A DNA stretch of 64,000 bases from Sphingobacterium sp. FBM7-1 (GCF_020687765.1 NZ_JAJEWJ010000007.1:1-64000); one strand, 5' to 3'. Positions 1 through 8,911 are shown, numbered from the stretch's first letter. Notes: a model not told the origin generated them from the letters alone. Numbers and translations are program-made.

Positions 1-80
1 TACTACGTTGATAGGCCACAGGTGTACAGGTAGAGATACCATAGCCGAGTGGTACTAATAGCCCGAAGCTTTCCGCGCCG
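1..80 (+). rRNA. 23S ribosomal RNA, 3' end only
   Basis: The first 80 bases match the conserved 3' end of bacterial 23S rRNA: ACGTTGATAGGCC near base 5 and GGTACTAATAGCCC near base 51. The rest of the gene lies off the left edge. The exact 3' end is estimated. It is followed by a spacer of about 115 bases and the 5S gene in the usual rrn order. Confidence 0.93.
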
Positions 81-197
81 GAAGATCCGCTGTCCTCTTT
101 TATGTATTTCTTTTCTATACCTTTATATGTCATTTAAGCCGGATGTATGCTGCCAATAGGTAGGTTGTATATATAATATAAATCCGGTCACGATATT

Positions 198-308
198 CAG
201 GTGCCTATATCGGCGGTGTCTACCTCTTCCCATTCCGAACAGAGCAGTCAAGCCCGCCAGAGCCGATGGTACTGCCGTAACAGGTGGGAGAGTAGGTCGG
301 CGCCAAAT
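198..308 (+). rRNA. 5S ribosomal RNA
   Basis: About 111 bases with the 5S hallmarks: a central CCCATTCCGAACAG loop (from about base 229), then GAGCCGATGGTACTG and GGTGGGAGAGTAGGTCGG. The ends are set by the pairing of GGTGCC-like and GGCGCC-like termini, to within a few bases. It lies downstream of 23S and just before a strong terminator, so it closes the rRNA operon. Confidence 0.93.
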
Positions 309-316
309 TTTATACA

Positions 317-349
317 AGCCCCTGCAGTTAGCTGCAGGGGCTTTTTTTT
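317..349 (+). terminator. rRNA operon terminator
   Basis: A GC-rich hairpin (AGCCCCTGCAG, short loop, CTGCAGGGGCT) is followed directly by a run of eight T. This is a canonical intrinsic terminator just after 5S. Confidence 0.93.
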
Positions 350-400
350 GTCTGCGAACCCTTTCATCTACTCGATACTAATCATTACCTTTGCAGAGAA

Positions 401-1351
401 ATGGGTAGTTTACTAGATAGCGGTATCAAACCGTACAATCATTATGGAGCATACTTGAAAGAAAAGTATGCCGGGCAAAAGGTATTTAAAGTTATTGTCG
501 ATGGGAATTTTACTTGTCCGAACCGAGATGGTACGAAGGGCTATGGTGGTTGTACGTATTGTAATGTAGACTCGTTTACACCCGATACTGCACGTAAAAT
601 ACCTTCTATTAGAGAGCAAGTAGAAAACGGTATAGCTCGAGCACGAAACTCCTATGGGGCAGAAAAGTTTATTATTTATTTTCAACCTAACACGAATACC
701 TATGCTCCTACACATCTATTAAAGATGTTGTACGACGAAGCATTAAGTATCGATCCGGAAAATACGTTAGGTCTATCTGTAGGAACACGTCCGGATTGTC
801 TGGACATGGATAAGATCGCGCTATTAGAGTCTTATACGGATCGTTTTGACGTCGATTTAGAAATGGGTATGGAGTCGATTTATAATGACACATTAGAGCG
901 TATTAACCGAGGCTGTTCTCATGATGAATTTCTGCGCACAATGAATATGTTAGGGAACACGAACTTAGCGTTATGTGTACATACGATCTTCGGTTTTCCT
1001 TGGGAAACCGAAGAAATGATGCTTCGCTACGCAGACGAGATCAATAGACACCCTCAGATTAAGTTTGTGAAGCTACATCACCTTCACATCGTAGAAGGAT
1101 CCATTATGGGGACAAAATACAAGCGAGAACCATTTAAGTTATTTTCTATCGAAGAGTATACCGACTTTTTAGCGAAGTTTATTCCGCTTCTGCGTCCGGA
1201 TATTATTTTACAGCGAATCTTTGGTATTGCGGATAGAGAATTGTTGATTGCTCCTAATTGGGGGTTTCCTAAATCAAAGATCCAAACGCAGATTGATAAG
1301 GGGCTAGAAAGTAGAGGGGTAATACAAGGAAGTCAATATAAAAAAATGTAG
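401..1351 (+). CDS. Radical SAM protein, YhcC/TIGR01212 family
   Basis: This 316-residue protein starts at the ATG just downstream of the rRNA operon. It carries the YhcC-type radical SAM cluster motif with an unusually long first spacing, Cys39-x11-Cys51-x2-Cys54, inside DGNFTCPNRDG...GGCTYC. Family length is about 310 residues, so it is complete. Radical SAM enzymes bind a 4Fe-4S cluster through these cysteines and cleave S-adenosylmethionine; the substrate of the YhcC branch is not established, and it resembles the catalytic core of the Elp3 branch. It is a single gene ending in a bidirectional hairpin shared with the convergent gene at 1380. Confident for family; function unknown. Confidence 0.9.
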   Translation: MGSLLDSGIKPYNHYGAYLKEKYAGQKVFKVIVDGNFTCPNRDGTKGYGGCTYCNVDSFTPDTARKIPSIREQVENGIARARNSYGAEKFIIYFQPNTNTYAPTHLLKMLYDEALSIDPENTLGLSVGTRPDCLDMDKIALLESYTDRFDVDLEMGMESIYNDTLERINRGCSHDEFLRTMNMLGNTNLALCVHTIFGFPWETEEMMLRYADEINRHPQIKFVKLHHLHIVEGSIMGTKYKREPFKLFSIEEYTDFLAKFIPLLRPDIILQRIFGIADRELLIAPNWGFPKSKIQTQIDKGLESRGVIQGSQYKKM

Positions 1352-1377
1352 CGGTTATTATTTAACCGCTACATTTT
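1343..1377. terminator. Bidirectional terminator between convergent genes
   Basis: A perfect 15-bp inverted repeat (1343-1357 with 1363-1377, 5-base loop ttatt) spans the stop codon of the radical SAM gene. It has A-rich left and T-rich right flanks, so it can terminate both the rightward gene and the leftward gene ending at 1380. Confidence 0.85.
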
Positions 1378-1379
1378 CT

Positions 1380-1847
1380 TTATTTGTTTAAAATTCCTTT
1401 TAGATCAGCGGGGGAATAGTTTATAGATTTTAGCGTTTTGTTGTCTTCCTTTCTGAATACCAAAAACAGTCCGTCAACTTCTTTGTAATAGGAAGGGACG
1501 CCCTTTAACAGGTAATGTGCTTGGGTTTCTTTTGCTTCTTCTTCTGTTTTACAGGCTTTACTCATGTTGGATCGCTGTACTTCTTCAAAGAGTGCATTGA
1601 ATTTATCTTTTAATCCAAATTCTAATATGGCACCTGAAAGTACATATTGAATATCGCATAACGCATCAGCAATTTCGACAATATCTTTATTCTCAATAGC
1701 TTCCTGCAATTCCTTTAATTCCTCAGCAATTAACGCGATTCGAAGATTGCAACGTATTTCAGAAGGAATAGTAGGTTCGTCCAAAATCGGGTGTTGGAAA
1801 GTTTTGTGAAATTCCGCTACTGCAGTTAAGGTCTTTGGGTCTGTCAT
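1380..1847 (-). CDS. MazG-like all-alpha NTP pyrophosphohydrolase
   Basis: A 155-residue protein from the ATG at 1847 (MTDPKTLTAV); the frame stays open to an ATG at 1874, but that adds only a 9-residue segment unlike the family. It shows the all-alpha NTP-PPase signature: EELKELQEAIE followed by EIADALCD, that is EExxE and ExxD helices that hold Mg2+. Members hydrolyse nucleoside triphosphates or phosphoribosyl-ATP to the monophosphate. The C-terminal half (FRKEDNKTLKSINYSPADL) is typical of a Bacteroidota subfamily often labelled phosphoribosyl-ATP pyrophosphohydrolase-like. No histidine-biosynthesis gene is nearby, so housecleaning of non-canonical nucleotides is the more likely role (inference). 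Confidence 0.8.
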   Translation of the reverse strand: MTDPKTLTAVAEFHKTFQHPILDEPTIPSEIRCNLRIALIAEELKELQEAIENKDIVEIADALCDIQYVLSGAILEFGLKDKFNALFEEVQRSNMSKACKTEEEAKETQAHYLLKGVPSYYKEVDGLFLVFRKEDNKTLKSINYSPADLKGILNK

Positions 1848-1897
1848 ATCTTTAAACTCAAAATTTAAAAACAAAAAAATCCTCTATAGGTATGTAC

Positions 1898-3010
1898 TTA
1901 TTTAATAAAATGCTTTAACTGGACAAGTTCTCTCTCTTCGAGGTATCTCCATCTTCCACGTGGCAAGTCTTTTTTTGTTAAGTTGGCATATACAACGCGG
2001 TCTAATTTAAAGACTTCATAGCCTAAAGATTCGAAAATACGTCTGACGACCCGGTTTTTCCCCGAGTGGATTTGGATTCCGATTTCGTTTTTGCTGCCCC
2101 CTTGTACGTAACTAATATCGTCCGGCTTGATAAACCCATCTTCGAGCTCTATGCCGAACTGGATTTTATTGAAGTCGCCTTGTGTTAAGTTTTTATCTAA
2201 TTCTACGTGGTATATTTTACTGATGTTGTTTCGTGGATGGGATAGTTTCTCAGCCAGAGAACCGTCGTTTGTAAGTAATAGCAAACCAGTCGTATTTCTA
2301 TCCAAACGTCCTACCGGATAGATTCGTTCTTGTGTGGCTTTTGCCACCAGATGCATAACCGTTTTACGTTCTTGTGGATCATCGGTAGTTGTTATAAAGT
2401 CTTTGGGCTTATTTAAAAGTACATAGACCATTTTTTCACGTTTCAACCGTTCTCCATTGTACCGTATTTCGTCTGTTGCCGGATCGACTTTGGTTCCCAG
2501 CGCTGTTACAACTTCGCCATTCACTGTAACTACGCCCGACTCGATCAGTTCGTCTGCTTTACGGCGAGAGCATACGCCAGCATTCGATATATAACGATTT
2601 AAACGGATTAAGCCGTCATCTTTAGGTTGGGTAACAGCCGATTTTTTTCTTGGATATGATGGTTTAAAGGACTCTTTATTTTTATATTTATCTTTTTTTG
2701 AGTCGTTAAACCGATTAAATGGTCGGTTCTCAGACTTGTCAAATTTATTGAAATTACGTGGTTCCTTATCGTCTTTCTGAAAAGAACGCTCAGTACCCTT
2801 CTTCACCAATTTGTCAAATTTGTTTTTTTTCTCGAATTTACTAAACGGATGTGTCTTCTTGTTATCTTCGTCTTCAAATCTGGGTTTTCGAAAATCATTT
2901 GATGAAGACGACCGTTGTGATCGACCATTTTGTGAGCGGAAGTTTTCGGAGTTGCTTCTGCTTTTTTTGGAGTTGTCGTCGCGACTGTTCCTCTTGTTAT
3001 TGAATGGCAT
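1898..3010 (-). CDS. rluB: 23S rRNA pseudouridine synthase, RluB/RsuA family, with long disordered N-terminus
   Basis: The start is taken at the ATG at 3010 (MPFNNKRN); an upstream in-frame ATG at 3031 adds seven residues. Residues 1 to about 130 are a low-complexity, Lys/Arg/Ser/Asn/Asp-rich, probably disordered tail. An S4 RNA-binding domain follows (RLNRYISNAGVCSRRKADEL), then the RsuA/RluB catalytic domain with GRLDRNTTGLLLLTNDG, whose Asp is the catalytic residue. It isomerises a uridine in ribosomal RNA, in RluB that of 23S helix 90. The tail is far longer than in the E. coli enzyme but is common in Bacteroidota, and may add non-specific RNA affinity (inference). RluB versus another RsuA-group specificity cannot be settled from sequence alone. 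Confidence 0.85.
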   Translation of the reverse strand: MPFNNKRNSRDDNSKKSRSNSENFRSQNGRSQRSSSSNDFRKPRFEDEDNKKTHPFSKFEKKNKFDKLVKKGTERSFQKDDKEPRNFNKFDKSENRPFNRFNDSKKDKYKNKESFKPSYPRKKSAVTQPKDDGLIRLNRYISNAGVCSRRKADELIESGVVTVNGEVVTALGTKVDPATDEIRYNGERLKREKMVYVLLNKPKDFITTTDDPQERKTVMHLVAKATQERIYPVGRLDRNTTGLLLLTNDGSLAEKLSHPRNNISKIYHVELDKNLTQGDFNKIQFGIELEDGFIKPDDISYVQGGSKNEIGIQIHSGKNRVVRRIFESLGYEVFKLDRVVYANLTKKDLPRGRWRYLEERELVQLKHFIK

Positions 3011-3144
3011 ATTTATAGAATTAAGATACAAAGGTAACGTTTTTATTTGGTTAGACGAAAAAATATAAATGCTTCTATAAACCCCTTTGCACTTCCTAGG
3101 AGCCTAATTTTATCGGAATCGGATGAGTGGTGAAGTTAGGGGTA

Positions 3145-3176
3145 TTTGCAATACCGCAGATTTCTTTGTAGTTTTG
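3145..3176 (+). promoter_or_regulatory. Bacteroidota-type promoter for the lytic transglycosylase gene
   Basis: TTTG at 3145-3148 and TAGTTTTG at 3169-3176, 20 bases apart, match the TTTG...TAnnTTTG promoter pattern. The start would be near 3183, leaving a leader of about 76 bases. Confidence 0.6.
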
Positions 3177-3258
3177 CAGGCTAAAATTAAATCAAGCTAT
3201 TTCTGATCGATTTAGGACTTGTTCCTGATTTCGTGGAAGGGTAGCAGTAAGGGATTGA

Positions 3259-4065
3259 ATGATAAAAAAAAGAGTACTGTGTTGCAGTATGGTTTTGTCG
3301 GTAATGATTTTGTCAAAACTCTACTCCACACCTAACTCACCGTCCAAAAAGGATCCTATAAAAAAGGCTTTATTGGAGCAGGTGGAGAAACAAAAAGAAG
3401 CGATAGCCTTATCGCCAGAAAAACAAAAGGAAGCGTATTATCGCTCCGTAATGTTTGCTAATGAACAGGTTCCACTACATGAACCTTTAGTCGGGCAAAA
3501 GTTTGAAAGATATCTTGCAAATTTTTCCTTCCGTAAACAACAATCATACGATCTGCATAAGAAGGCAGCAAAGCATTTACCCAAGATAGCATCGATATTG
3601 AAGTCTTATGGGATACCCGAAGATTTTAAATACGTTCCATTGGTGGAAAGTGATATGAACCCTCAGATTACTTCTCATAAAGGAGCTGGTGGTTATTGGC
3701 AGTTTATGCCAGCAACCGCGAGGTTGTATGGACTGAAAGTAAACGGCGAGGTGGATGAGCGTAAGGATTTAATCAAGTCCACCCACGCAGCAGCGAGATA
3801 TTTAAAAAGTTTGCATAAGCAGTTCGACAATTGGACATTGGTAGCAGCAGCCTATAATGTGGGTGGGGGGAGTTTAAAAAGTGCTATACGCCGCCAAGGG
3901 ATAGATAATTACTATAATCTTAAATTAAATAGGGAAACAGGATCGTATGTATATAAACTTGTCTCGATGAAACAGGTTATAGAGAACCCGCATAAACACG
4001 GCTATAAACGTTATGCTCAAACAGAAGATAAATATCAACATATGAACGAGCGAAATTTATTATAA
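3259..4065 (+). CDS. Lytic transglycosylase, SLT domain
   Basis: A 268-residue exported protein with an N-terminal hydrophobic signal segment (residues about 5-22). The lysozyme-like SLT domain spans about residues 100-235: the catalytic Glu is E130 in YVPLVESDMNPQ, followed by GAGGYWQFMPATARLYGL and AAYNVGGG, the hallmarks of MltD-type family 1 transglycosylases. It cleaves the MurNAc-GlcNAc bond of peptidoglycan non-hydrolytically, in the periplasm. There are no LysM repeats, unlike E. coli MltD. It stands alone, with its own promoter and terminator. Confidence 0.88.
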   Translation: MIKKRVLCCSMVLSVMILSKLYSTPNSPSKKDPIKKALLEQVEKQKEAIALSPEKQKEAYYRSVMFANEQVPLHEPLVGQKFERYLANFSFRKQQSYDLHKKAAKHLPKIASILKSYGIPEDFKYVPLVESDMNPQITSHKGAGGYWQFMPATARLYGLKVNGEVDERKDLIKSTHAAARYLKSLHKQFDNWTLVAAAYNVGGGSLKSAIRRQGIDNYYNLKLNRETGSYVYKLVSMKQVIENPHKHGYKRYAQTEDKYQHMNERNLL

Positions 4066-4082
4066 ATTCGCTTACGCAGTAG

Positions 4083-4112
4083 AAAAGGCTTTCTTTAGGG
4101 GGGCCTTTTTTG
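4083..4112 (+). terminator. Terminator after the lytic transglycosylase gene
   Basis: AAAAGGC pairs with GCCTTTT across a 13-base loop, followed by a T run. It is a short but plausible intrinsic terminator placed just after the stop codon. Confidence 0.6.
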
Positions 4113-4146
4113 TTTTATAACCTACGGAACTGCATCGTGAATATTT

Positions 4147-4164
4147 AAGTGATAAAAGTCACTT
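4147..4164. promoter_or_regulatory. CRP/FNR-type operator candidate upstream of the cco operon
   Basis: AAGTGA-TAAAAG-TCACTT is a perfect 6-bp inverted repeat with a 6-base spacer. Its core GTGA-N6-TCAC is that of CRP/FNR-superfamily sites. It is centred near base 4155.5, about 65 bases upstream of the transcription start implied by the -7 box at 4208-4215, a usual position for an activator. cbb3 operons are commonly induced at low oxygen by FNR/FixK-type regulators (general knowledge). Binding here is inferred. Confidence 0.55.
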
Positions 4165-4207
4165 TTTTATAAAAGATATATCATTAGAGTGTCATAAAAA
4201 AAAACCC

Positions 4208-4215
4208 TATCTTTA
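4208..4215 (+). promoter_or_regulatory. Candidate -7 box of the cco operon
   Basis: TATCTTTA is one base off TAnnTTTG and lies 23 bases before the ccoNO start codon. No good TTTG -33 box is seen, which fits a promoter that needs an activator such as one bound at 4147-4164. Confidence 0.45.
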
Positions 4216-4237
4216 CAGCAAAATCAACTATTAGAGT

Positions 4238-6382
4238 ATGCAGGTAGAGCAATTTAATTATGACAACAAGATTGTCCGGAACTTCGGTATCGCGACGGTC
4301 ATTTGGGGCTTGGTGGGGATGTCCATCGGCCTACTCGTGGCTACCCAATTGATTTGGCCCGAGATGAACTTTCTAAACCAGTACACTACTTTTGGTAGGG
4401 TGCGCCCCGTACATACTAATGCGGTCATCTTCGCTTTCGTAGGGAATGCAATTTTCATGGGTGTTTATTACTCCATGCAGCGCGTATTAAAGGCTAGGAT
4501 GTTCAGCGATTTGTTGAGCAACATCCATTTTTGGGGCTGGCAGCTTGTTATTGTTGCGTCGGCCGTGACGTTGTTGTTAGGTTATACCTCTTCGCACGAA
4601 TATGCTGAGATGGAATGGCCAATCGATGTGGCTATTACCTTGGTTTGGGTGGTTTTCGGAATCAATATGTTTGGTACTATCTTGAGACGTCGGGAAAGGC
4701 ATATGTATGTGGCCGTCTGGTTTTATATAGCAACTTTTGTAACTGTCGCGGTCCTGCATATTGTAAATTCCATTCAGTTGCCGGTGAGTTTCTGGAAAAG
4801 TTACTATGTATATGCCGGAGTGCAGGATGCATTGGTGCAGTGGTGGTATGGACATAATGCGGTCGCCTTTTTCTTGACTACCCCTTATTTGGGTATGATG
4901 TATTATTTTTTGCCTAAAATGGCTAACCGCCCGGTGTACTCTTATAAATTGAGTATTCTTCACTTTTGGTCGTTAATATTTATTTATATCTGGGCAGGAC
5001 CTCACCATCTACTTTATACTTCGCTACCGTCTTGGGTCCAATCGCTAGGCGTTGTATTCTCTATTATGTTGATAGCTCCAAGTTGGGGGGGAATGATCAA
5101 TGGATTGTTGACCTTGCGAGGAGCCTGGGATAAAGTACGCACGGAACCGACATTGAAATTTATGGTGGTAGCGTTAACGGCATATGGTATGGCTACTTTT
5201 GAGGGACCTTTACTATCACTGAAACAGGTAAATGCCATTGCGCATTTTACAGATTGGATCGTTGCACACGTTCACGTCGGTGCGTTGGGATGGAATGGTT
5301 TCTTGACCTTTGCTGTCTTGTATTATATTATTCCTAAAATTTATAAAACGCCACTGTATTCAAAAAAACTGGCGAATGCACACTTTTGGATTGGCACATT
5401 AGGGATTTTATTTTATGCGATTCCAATGTATTGGGCTGCCGTTGTCCAAGGTTTGATGTGGAAAGAGTTTACACCAGAAGGTGTATTGAAATATCCGAAT
5501 TTCTTGGCGACAACATTGGAGATTCTTCCTATGCACATGATGCGGGCAGCTGGTGGAGCGTTATACCTAACGGGTGTTATCGTGATGACGTATAACTTAA
5601 TTAAAACGATGAAGGCCGGAAAGCTGGTTGCGAATGAGGCTGCGGAAGCTCCAGCCTTAGATCCGGTGGTTGTTAGAGAACCGGCCGCACACCGTCGTTT
5701 AGAGCGTAAGCCTGTTTTATTCATGGTATTAGCTTTGGTCGCGATTCTTATTGGTGGCATTGTAGAAATGATTCCTACATTTACGATTAGCAGTAATATA
5801 CCTAAAATTGCATCTGTGCAACCTTATACAGCGCTTGAACTCCAAGGACGTGATTTATATATTCGTGAGGGGTGTGTGAACTGTCATACACAAACAGTAC
5901 GACCATTCCGTTCAGAGACGGCCCGTTATGGAGAATATAGTAAGGCGGGAGAGTTTGTGTATGATATGCCGTTTTTGTGGGGGTCTAAACGTACCGGCCC
6001 TGACTTACATCGCCTCGGCGGTAAGTATCCGAATAAATGGCATTTTGACCATTTGTTGGATCCAACTATCACGTCGCCGGGCAGTATTATGCCTGCTTAT
6101 CCTTGGTTGATTGAACAAACCATCGATAATAGTCTTTTAGACAAGAAAATGAATGCTATGCGTGTTTTAGGTGTTCCTTATTCCGAAGATGAGATCCGAA
6201 ATGCATTTGAAGATTTGCAGAAGCAAGCCGATGAAATAACGGCAGATTTGGCGGCAAATCAAGTTGAAGTTCGTTCTGATAGCGAAATCATCGCGATGAT
6301 TGCTTATTTGCAACGTTTAGGAAGAGATATTAAGGCGGAAGCGGCGGAAACAGCTGGCTCAGTAGTCATATCAGATAATTAA
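4238..6382 (+). CDS. ccoNO: cbb3-type cytochrome c oxidase, fused subunits I and II (CcoNO)
   Basis: This 714-residue protein fuses CcoN (about residues 1-470) to CcoO (about 490-714). The CcoN part has the haem-copper oxidase core with about 12 membrane segments and the metal-binding histidines in VHTNAVIFAFVGNA, WWYGHNAVAFF, AGPHHLLYTSLP and IVAHVHVGALGWNG. The CcoO part begins with a membrane anchor (VLFMVLALVAILIGGIVEM) and has one c-type haem site, CVNCH, near residue 547. The complex reduces O2 to water with high affinity in the inner membrane and pumps protons. N-O fusion is frequent in Bacteroidota, whereas proteobacteria have two genes. It is first in a tight operon with ccoQ, ccoP, ccoG and ccoH. 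Confidence 0.96.
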   Translation: MQVEQFNYDNKIVRNFGIATVIWGLVGMSIGLLVATQLIWPEMNFLNQYTTFGRVRPVHTNAVIFAFVGNAIFMGVYYSMQRVLKARMFSDLLSNIHFWGWQLVIVASAVTLLLGYTSSHEYAEMEWPIDVAITLVWVVFGINMFGTILRRRERHMYVAVWFYIATFVTVAVLHIVNSIQLPVSFWKSYYVYAGVQDALVQWWYGHNAVAFFLTTPYLGMMYYFLPKMANRPVYSYKLSILHFWSLIFIYIWAGPHHLLYTSLPSWVQSLGVVFSIMLIAPSWGGMINGLLTLRGAWDKVRTEPTLKFMVVALTAYGMATFEGPLLSLKQVNAIAHFTDWIVAHVHVGALGWNGFLTFAVLYYIIPKIYKTPLYSKKLANAHFWIGTLGILFYAIPMYWAAVVQGLMWKEFTPEGVLKYPNFLATTLEILPMHMMRAAGGALYLTGVIVMTYNLIKTMKAGKLVANEAAEAPALDPVVVREPAAHRRLERKPVLFMVLALVAILIGGIVEMIPTFTISSNIPKIASVQPYTALELQGRDLYIREGCVNCHTQTVRPFRSETARYGEYSKAGEFVYDMPFLWGSKRTGPDLHRLGGKYPNKWHFDHLLDPTITSPGSIMPAYPWLIEQTIDNSLLDKKMNAMRVLGVPYSEDEIRNAFEDLQKQADEITADLAANQVEVRSDSEIIAMIAYLQRLGRDIKAEAAETAGSVVISDN

Positions 6383-6392
6383 AGGAGGATGT

Positions 6393-6587
6393 ATGTTTAA
6401 GCAGATAACAAATTTAAACGGAGATGAGATTTATTTGATCGCATCACTATGGGTCTTTCTTGTGTTCTTTATTCTCGTAGGATTTATGCTATTTTGGATG
6501 AAGAAAGATCATATCGATCACATGAAAGATATTCCTTTTCATGATGGGGAGTCGGAAAAGGAGAATGACCAATCATTGCAGAAATAG
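6393..6587 (+). CDS. ccoQ: cbb3 oxidase small subunit, CcoQ-like
   Basis: A 64-residue protein with one membrane helix (about residues 14-36, LIASLWVFLVFFILVGFMLF) and a charged C-terminal tail, lying between CcoNO and CcoP, where CcoQ is found. It starts 10 bases after ccoNO behind an unusually strong ribosome-binding site, AAAGGAGGA. CcoQ stabilises the assembled oxidase in other bacteria. The assignment rests on position, size and topology, since CcoQ sequences diverge. Confidence 0.75.
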   Translation: MFKQITNLNGDEIYLIASLWVFLVFFILVGFMLFWMKKDHIDHMKDIPFHDGESEKENDQSLQK

Positions 6588-6593
6588 AGATTT

Positions 6594-7475
6594 ATGAATA
6601 CATTATTATTAGTAGCCGATGCTCCTGCACAAGCGTCTGAATGGGTCTTCGGATCTGGAAATATATACAACGATATTCTTATTGTTGCGCTTATCATCGT
6701 TATGATTGCCCTTTTGGCGTCAGCTCTGGTTGTAAACAAGGCCATGAAAGCAATTGTGAAGTTGATAATGCCAGAATTGGCGACTGAATCCCAGTCTAAA
6801 AAAGCTAAAAAGATAAATTGGCAAGCGATTGGTGCAAAATTGTTGAGTTTGCGTCCGCTAGAAGAAGAAAAGGATCTGGAAATCGAGCATGAATACGATG
6901 GTATCAAAGAATTAGATAATCCGGTTCCCGCTTGGTTTAATGCACTCTTTTACTCTACAATTGCTTTCGGAGTAGTTTACCTGCTGGTGTATCATGTATT
7001 TGGTTGGGGGCCTAATCAAGATCAAGAGTATCAACGGGAAATGGCTTTAGCAGAAAAGGCGAAGCAGGAGTTTTTGGCGCAGGCCGCCAATTTAATTGAC
7101 GAAAGTACGATAGAGTTAGATGCTACGGGGGCTTTGGCAGCTGCGGGACAAGGAATTTATATGGCGAATTGTGCTGTTTGTCACGGGAATGCTGGTGAAG
7201 GCGGAATTGGTCCCAACTTAGCAGACGAGTACTGGTTACACGGAGGAGATATAAAAGATGTCTTTGCGGTGGTCAAGTATGGTGTGCCAGATAAGGGGAT
7301 GGTTCCTTGGGAACAAACGCTGACACCTGGCCAGATCGCTGAAGTGAGTAATTATATCATGACATTAGTCGGCACAAACCCGCCGAATCCAAAAGACCCT
7401 CAGGGAGAAAAAGTGACGGCGAAGATAAATGAGTTGGGGGCAGGTGTAGAAGAGGGAGTAGAGAGTGAAGAATAA
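6594..7475 (+). CDS. ccoP: cbb3-type cytochrome c oxidase subunit III (CcoP)
   Basis: A 293-residue membrane-anchored c-type cytochrome. A first hydrophobic segment lies at about residues 25-50, the CcoP N-terminal domain with the NPVPAWFNALFYSTIAFGV helix at about 102-125, and a single cytochrome c domain follows with CAVCH near residue 193 and a downstream Met ligand (KGMVPW). Proteobacterial CcoP usually carries two haem c sites; only one CxxCH is visible here, a form known in Bacteroidota. It passes electrons to CcoO in the inner membrane. It starts 6 bases after the ccoQ stop. Confidence 0.93.
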   Translation: MNTLLLVADAPAQASEWVFGSGNIYNDILIVALIIVMIALLASALVVNKAMKAIVKLIMPELATESQSKKAKKINWQAIGAKLLSLRPLEEEKDLEIEHEYDGIKELDNPVPAWFNALFYSTIAFGVVYLLVYHVFGWGPNQDQEYQREMALAEKAKQEFLAQAANLIDESTIELDATGALAAAGQGIYMANCAVCHGNAGEGGIGPNLADEYWLHGGDIKDVFAVVKYGVPDKGMVPWEQTLTPGQIAEVSNYIMTLVGTNPPNPKDPQGEKVTAKINELGAGVEEGVESEE

Positions 7476-7511
7476 AAGTAATTAATATTGTAAATTTATA
7501 AAGGAGCGATC

Positions 7512-8903
7512 ATGGGAACGGTAGTAGGGGGAAAGGATGTCGGTACAAATCCAAAGAAAGAAAAACGTCAATGGATTTATGCGAAAAAGCCCGGAGGTAA
7601 GTTGTTTAATTACAGGCAGTGGGTTGGATATTCGCTATTACTGTTCCTATTTATAGCCCCGTTTATTAAAATAAATGGTAATCCTTTTGTGATGTTCAAT
7701 ATTATTGAACGGAAATTTTCCATTTTCGGTTCGGTTTTCTATCCGCAAGATTTGCATATTTTCGTTTTCGGTATGTTGATCATGATGGTTGGCATCGTAC
7801 TTTTTACAGCAGTCTATGGCCGAGTTTGGTGTGGTTGGACTTGTCCACAGACTATATTTATGGAATTGGTATTCCGCAGGATAGAATACTTTATTGAGGG
7901 AGATTGGATCCAGCAGAGGAGATTAAACGAAGGCCCGGATTCCGATGCAAGAGCTTGGAAGAAAGTATTGAAGCACGCTATCTTCTTAATTATATCTTTT
8001 TTCATATCAAACATCTTTTTAGCATATATTATCGGGGTTGACGCCTTATTTAAAATAATGACAGATCCGGTAGATCAACATATTATTGGATTCGCATCAA
8101 TTATTTTATTTACACTTGCCTTCTATGCGGTATTCGCTCATGTGCGGGAAATAGTCTGTACTACCTTATGTCCTTATGGTAGACTTCAAGGGGTGCTGTT
8201 GGATGAAAAAAGTTTAACCGTAGCTTATGACATAAATCGTGGAGAACCCAGAGGAAAGCTAAAAAACGATGATACGACCCAAGGGGACTGCATTGATTGT
8301 CGGTTGTGTGTACATGTATGTCCCACTGGTATTGATATTCGTGAGGGTACCCAACTAGAATGCGTGAATTGTACCGCTTGTATTGATGCATGCGATACGG
8401 TCATGGATAAAATCGGGAGACCAAAACGTCTTATTGGCTTTTATTCCATGGACGATCTGTCTGAAGAGAGAAAAGCAGGAAAGAAAAATAATACACGGGC
8501 CATCGCATACTCGGCTATATTGGTTGTGCTGACTTTTATATTTGGTGCCTTGTTGTTTAATCGCGCGGAAATAGATGGACGTCTGTTGCGTGCTAAAGGA
8601 AGCTCTTATCAATTTAGGGAAGATGGAACGGTAAGCAATTTATATACGTTGGAGTTATTGAATAAGTCGGGAAAGGATATCTCTTTTGAGATTCAAAGTG
8701 TCGATAACGAAATAGATGTCCAAATGGTGAATCATATTCAGGGTTTGAAAAAAGAAGGGAATGCGACATTAAGTTTTTTCCTGATTATGGATAAGAGTAA
8801 TATTAGCGAATACAAGCAAGATGTAAAGGTGAATATTGTTTCTGACGGGAAAATAATGGAGACTTTAAAGACGACCTTTATTGCCCCTCCAAATAAAAAA
8901 TAA
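7512..8903 (+). CDS. ccoG: cbb3 oxidase assembly protein CcoG (FixG/RdxA family)
   Basis: A 463-residue membrane ferredoxin-like protein. It has membrane segments near residues 38-58, 85-105, 155-180 and 190-210, the VWCGWTCPQTIFMELVFRR motif, another CTTLCPYGR motif, and two 4Fe-4S clusters (CIDCRLCVHVCPTG and CVNCTACIDACD) at about residues 260-295. A last membrane helix and an Ig-like C-terminal domain follow. CcoG is a cupric reductase that helps deliver Cu(I) to cbb3 oxidase. It has a good ribosome-binding site (AAAGGAG). Confidence 0.95.
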   Translation: MGTVVGGKDVGTNPKKEKRQWIYAKKPGGKLFNYRQWVGYSLLLFLFIAPFIKINGNPFVMFNIIERKFSIFGSVFYPQDLHIFVFGMLIMMVGIVLFTAVYGRVWCGWTCPQTIFMELVFRRIEYFIEGDWIQQRRLNEGPDSDARAWKKVLKHAIFLIISFFISNIFLAYIIGVDALFKIMTDPVDQHIIGFASIILFTLAFYAVFAHVREIVCTTLCPYGRLQGVLLDEKSLTVAYDINRGEPRGKLKNDDTTQGDCIDCRLCVHVCPTGIDIREGTQLECVNCTACIDACDTVMDKIGRPKRLIGFYSMDDLSEERKAGKKNNTRAIAYSAILVVLTFIFGALLFNRAEIDGRLLRAKGSSYQFREDGTVSNLYTLELLNKSGKDISFEIQSVDNEIDVQMVNHIQGLKKEGNATLSFFLIMDKSNISEYKQDVKVNIVSDGKIMETLKTTFIAPPNKK

Positions 8904-8911
8904 GGATAGAG

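Noticed and set aside
2811..3068. Ser/Leu-rich open frame on the plus strand opposite rluB
   Set aside because: It is the complement of the low-complexity Lys/Arg/Ser/Asn tail of rluB and has no independent support.
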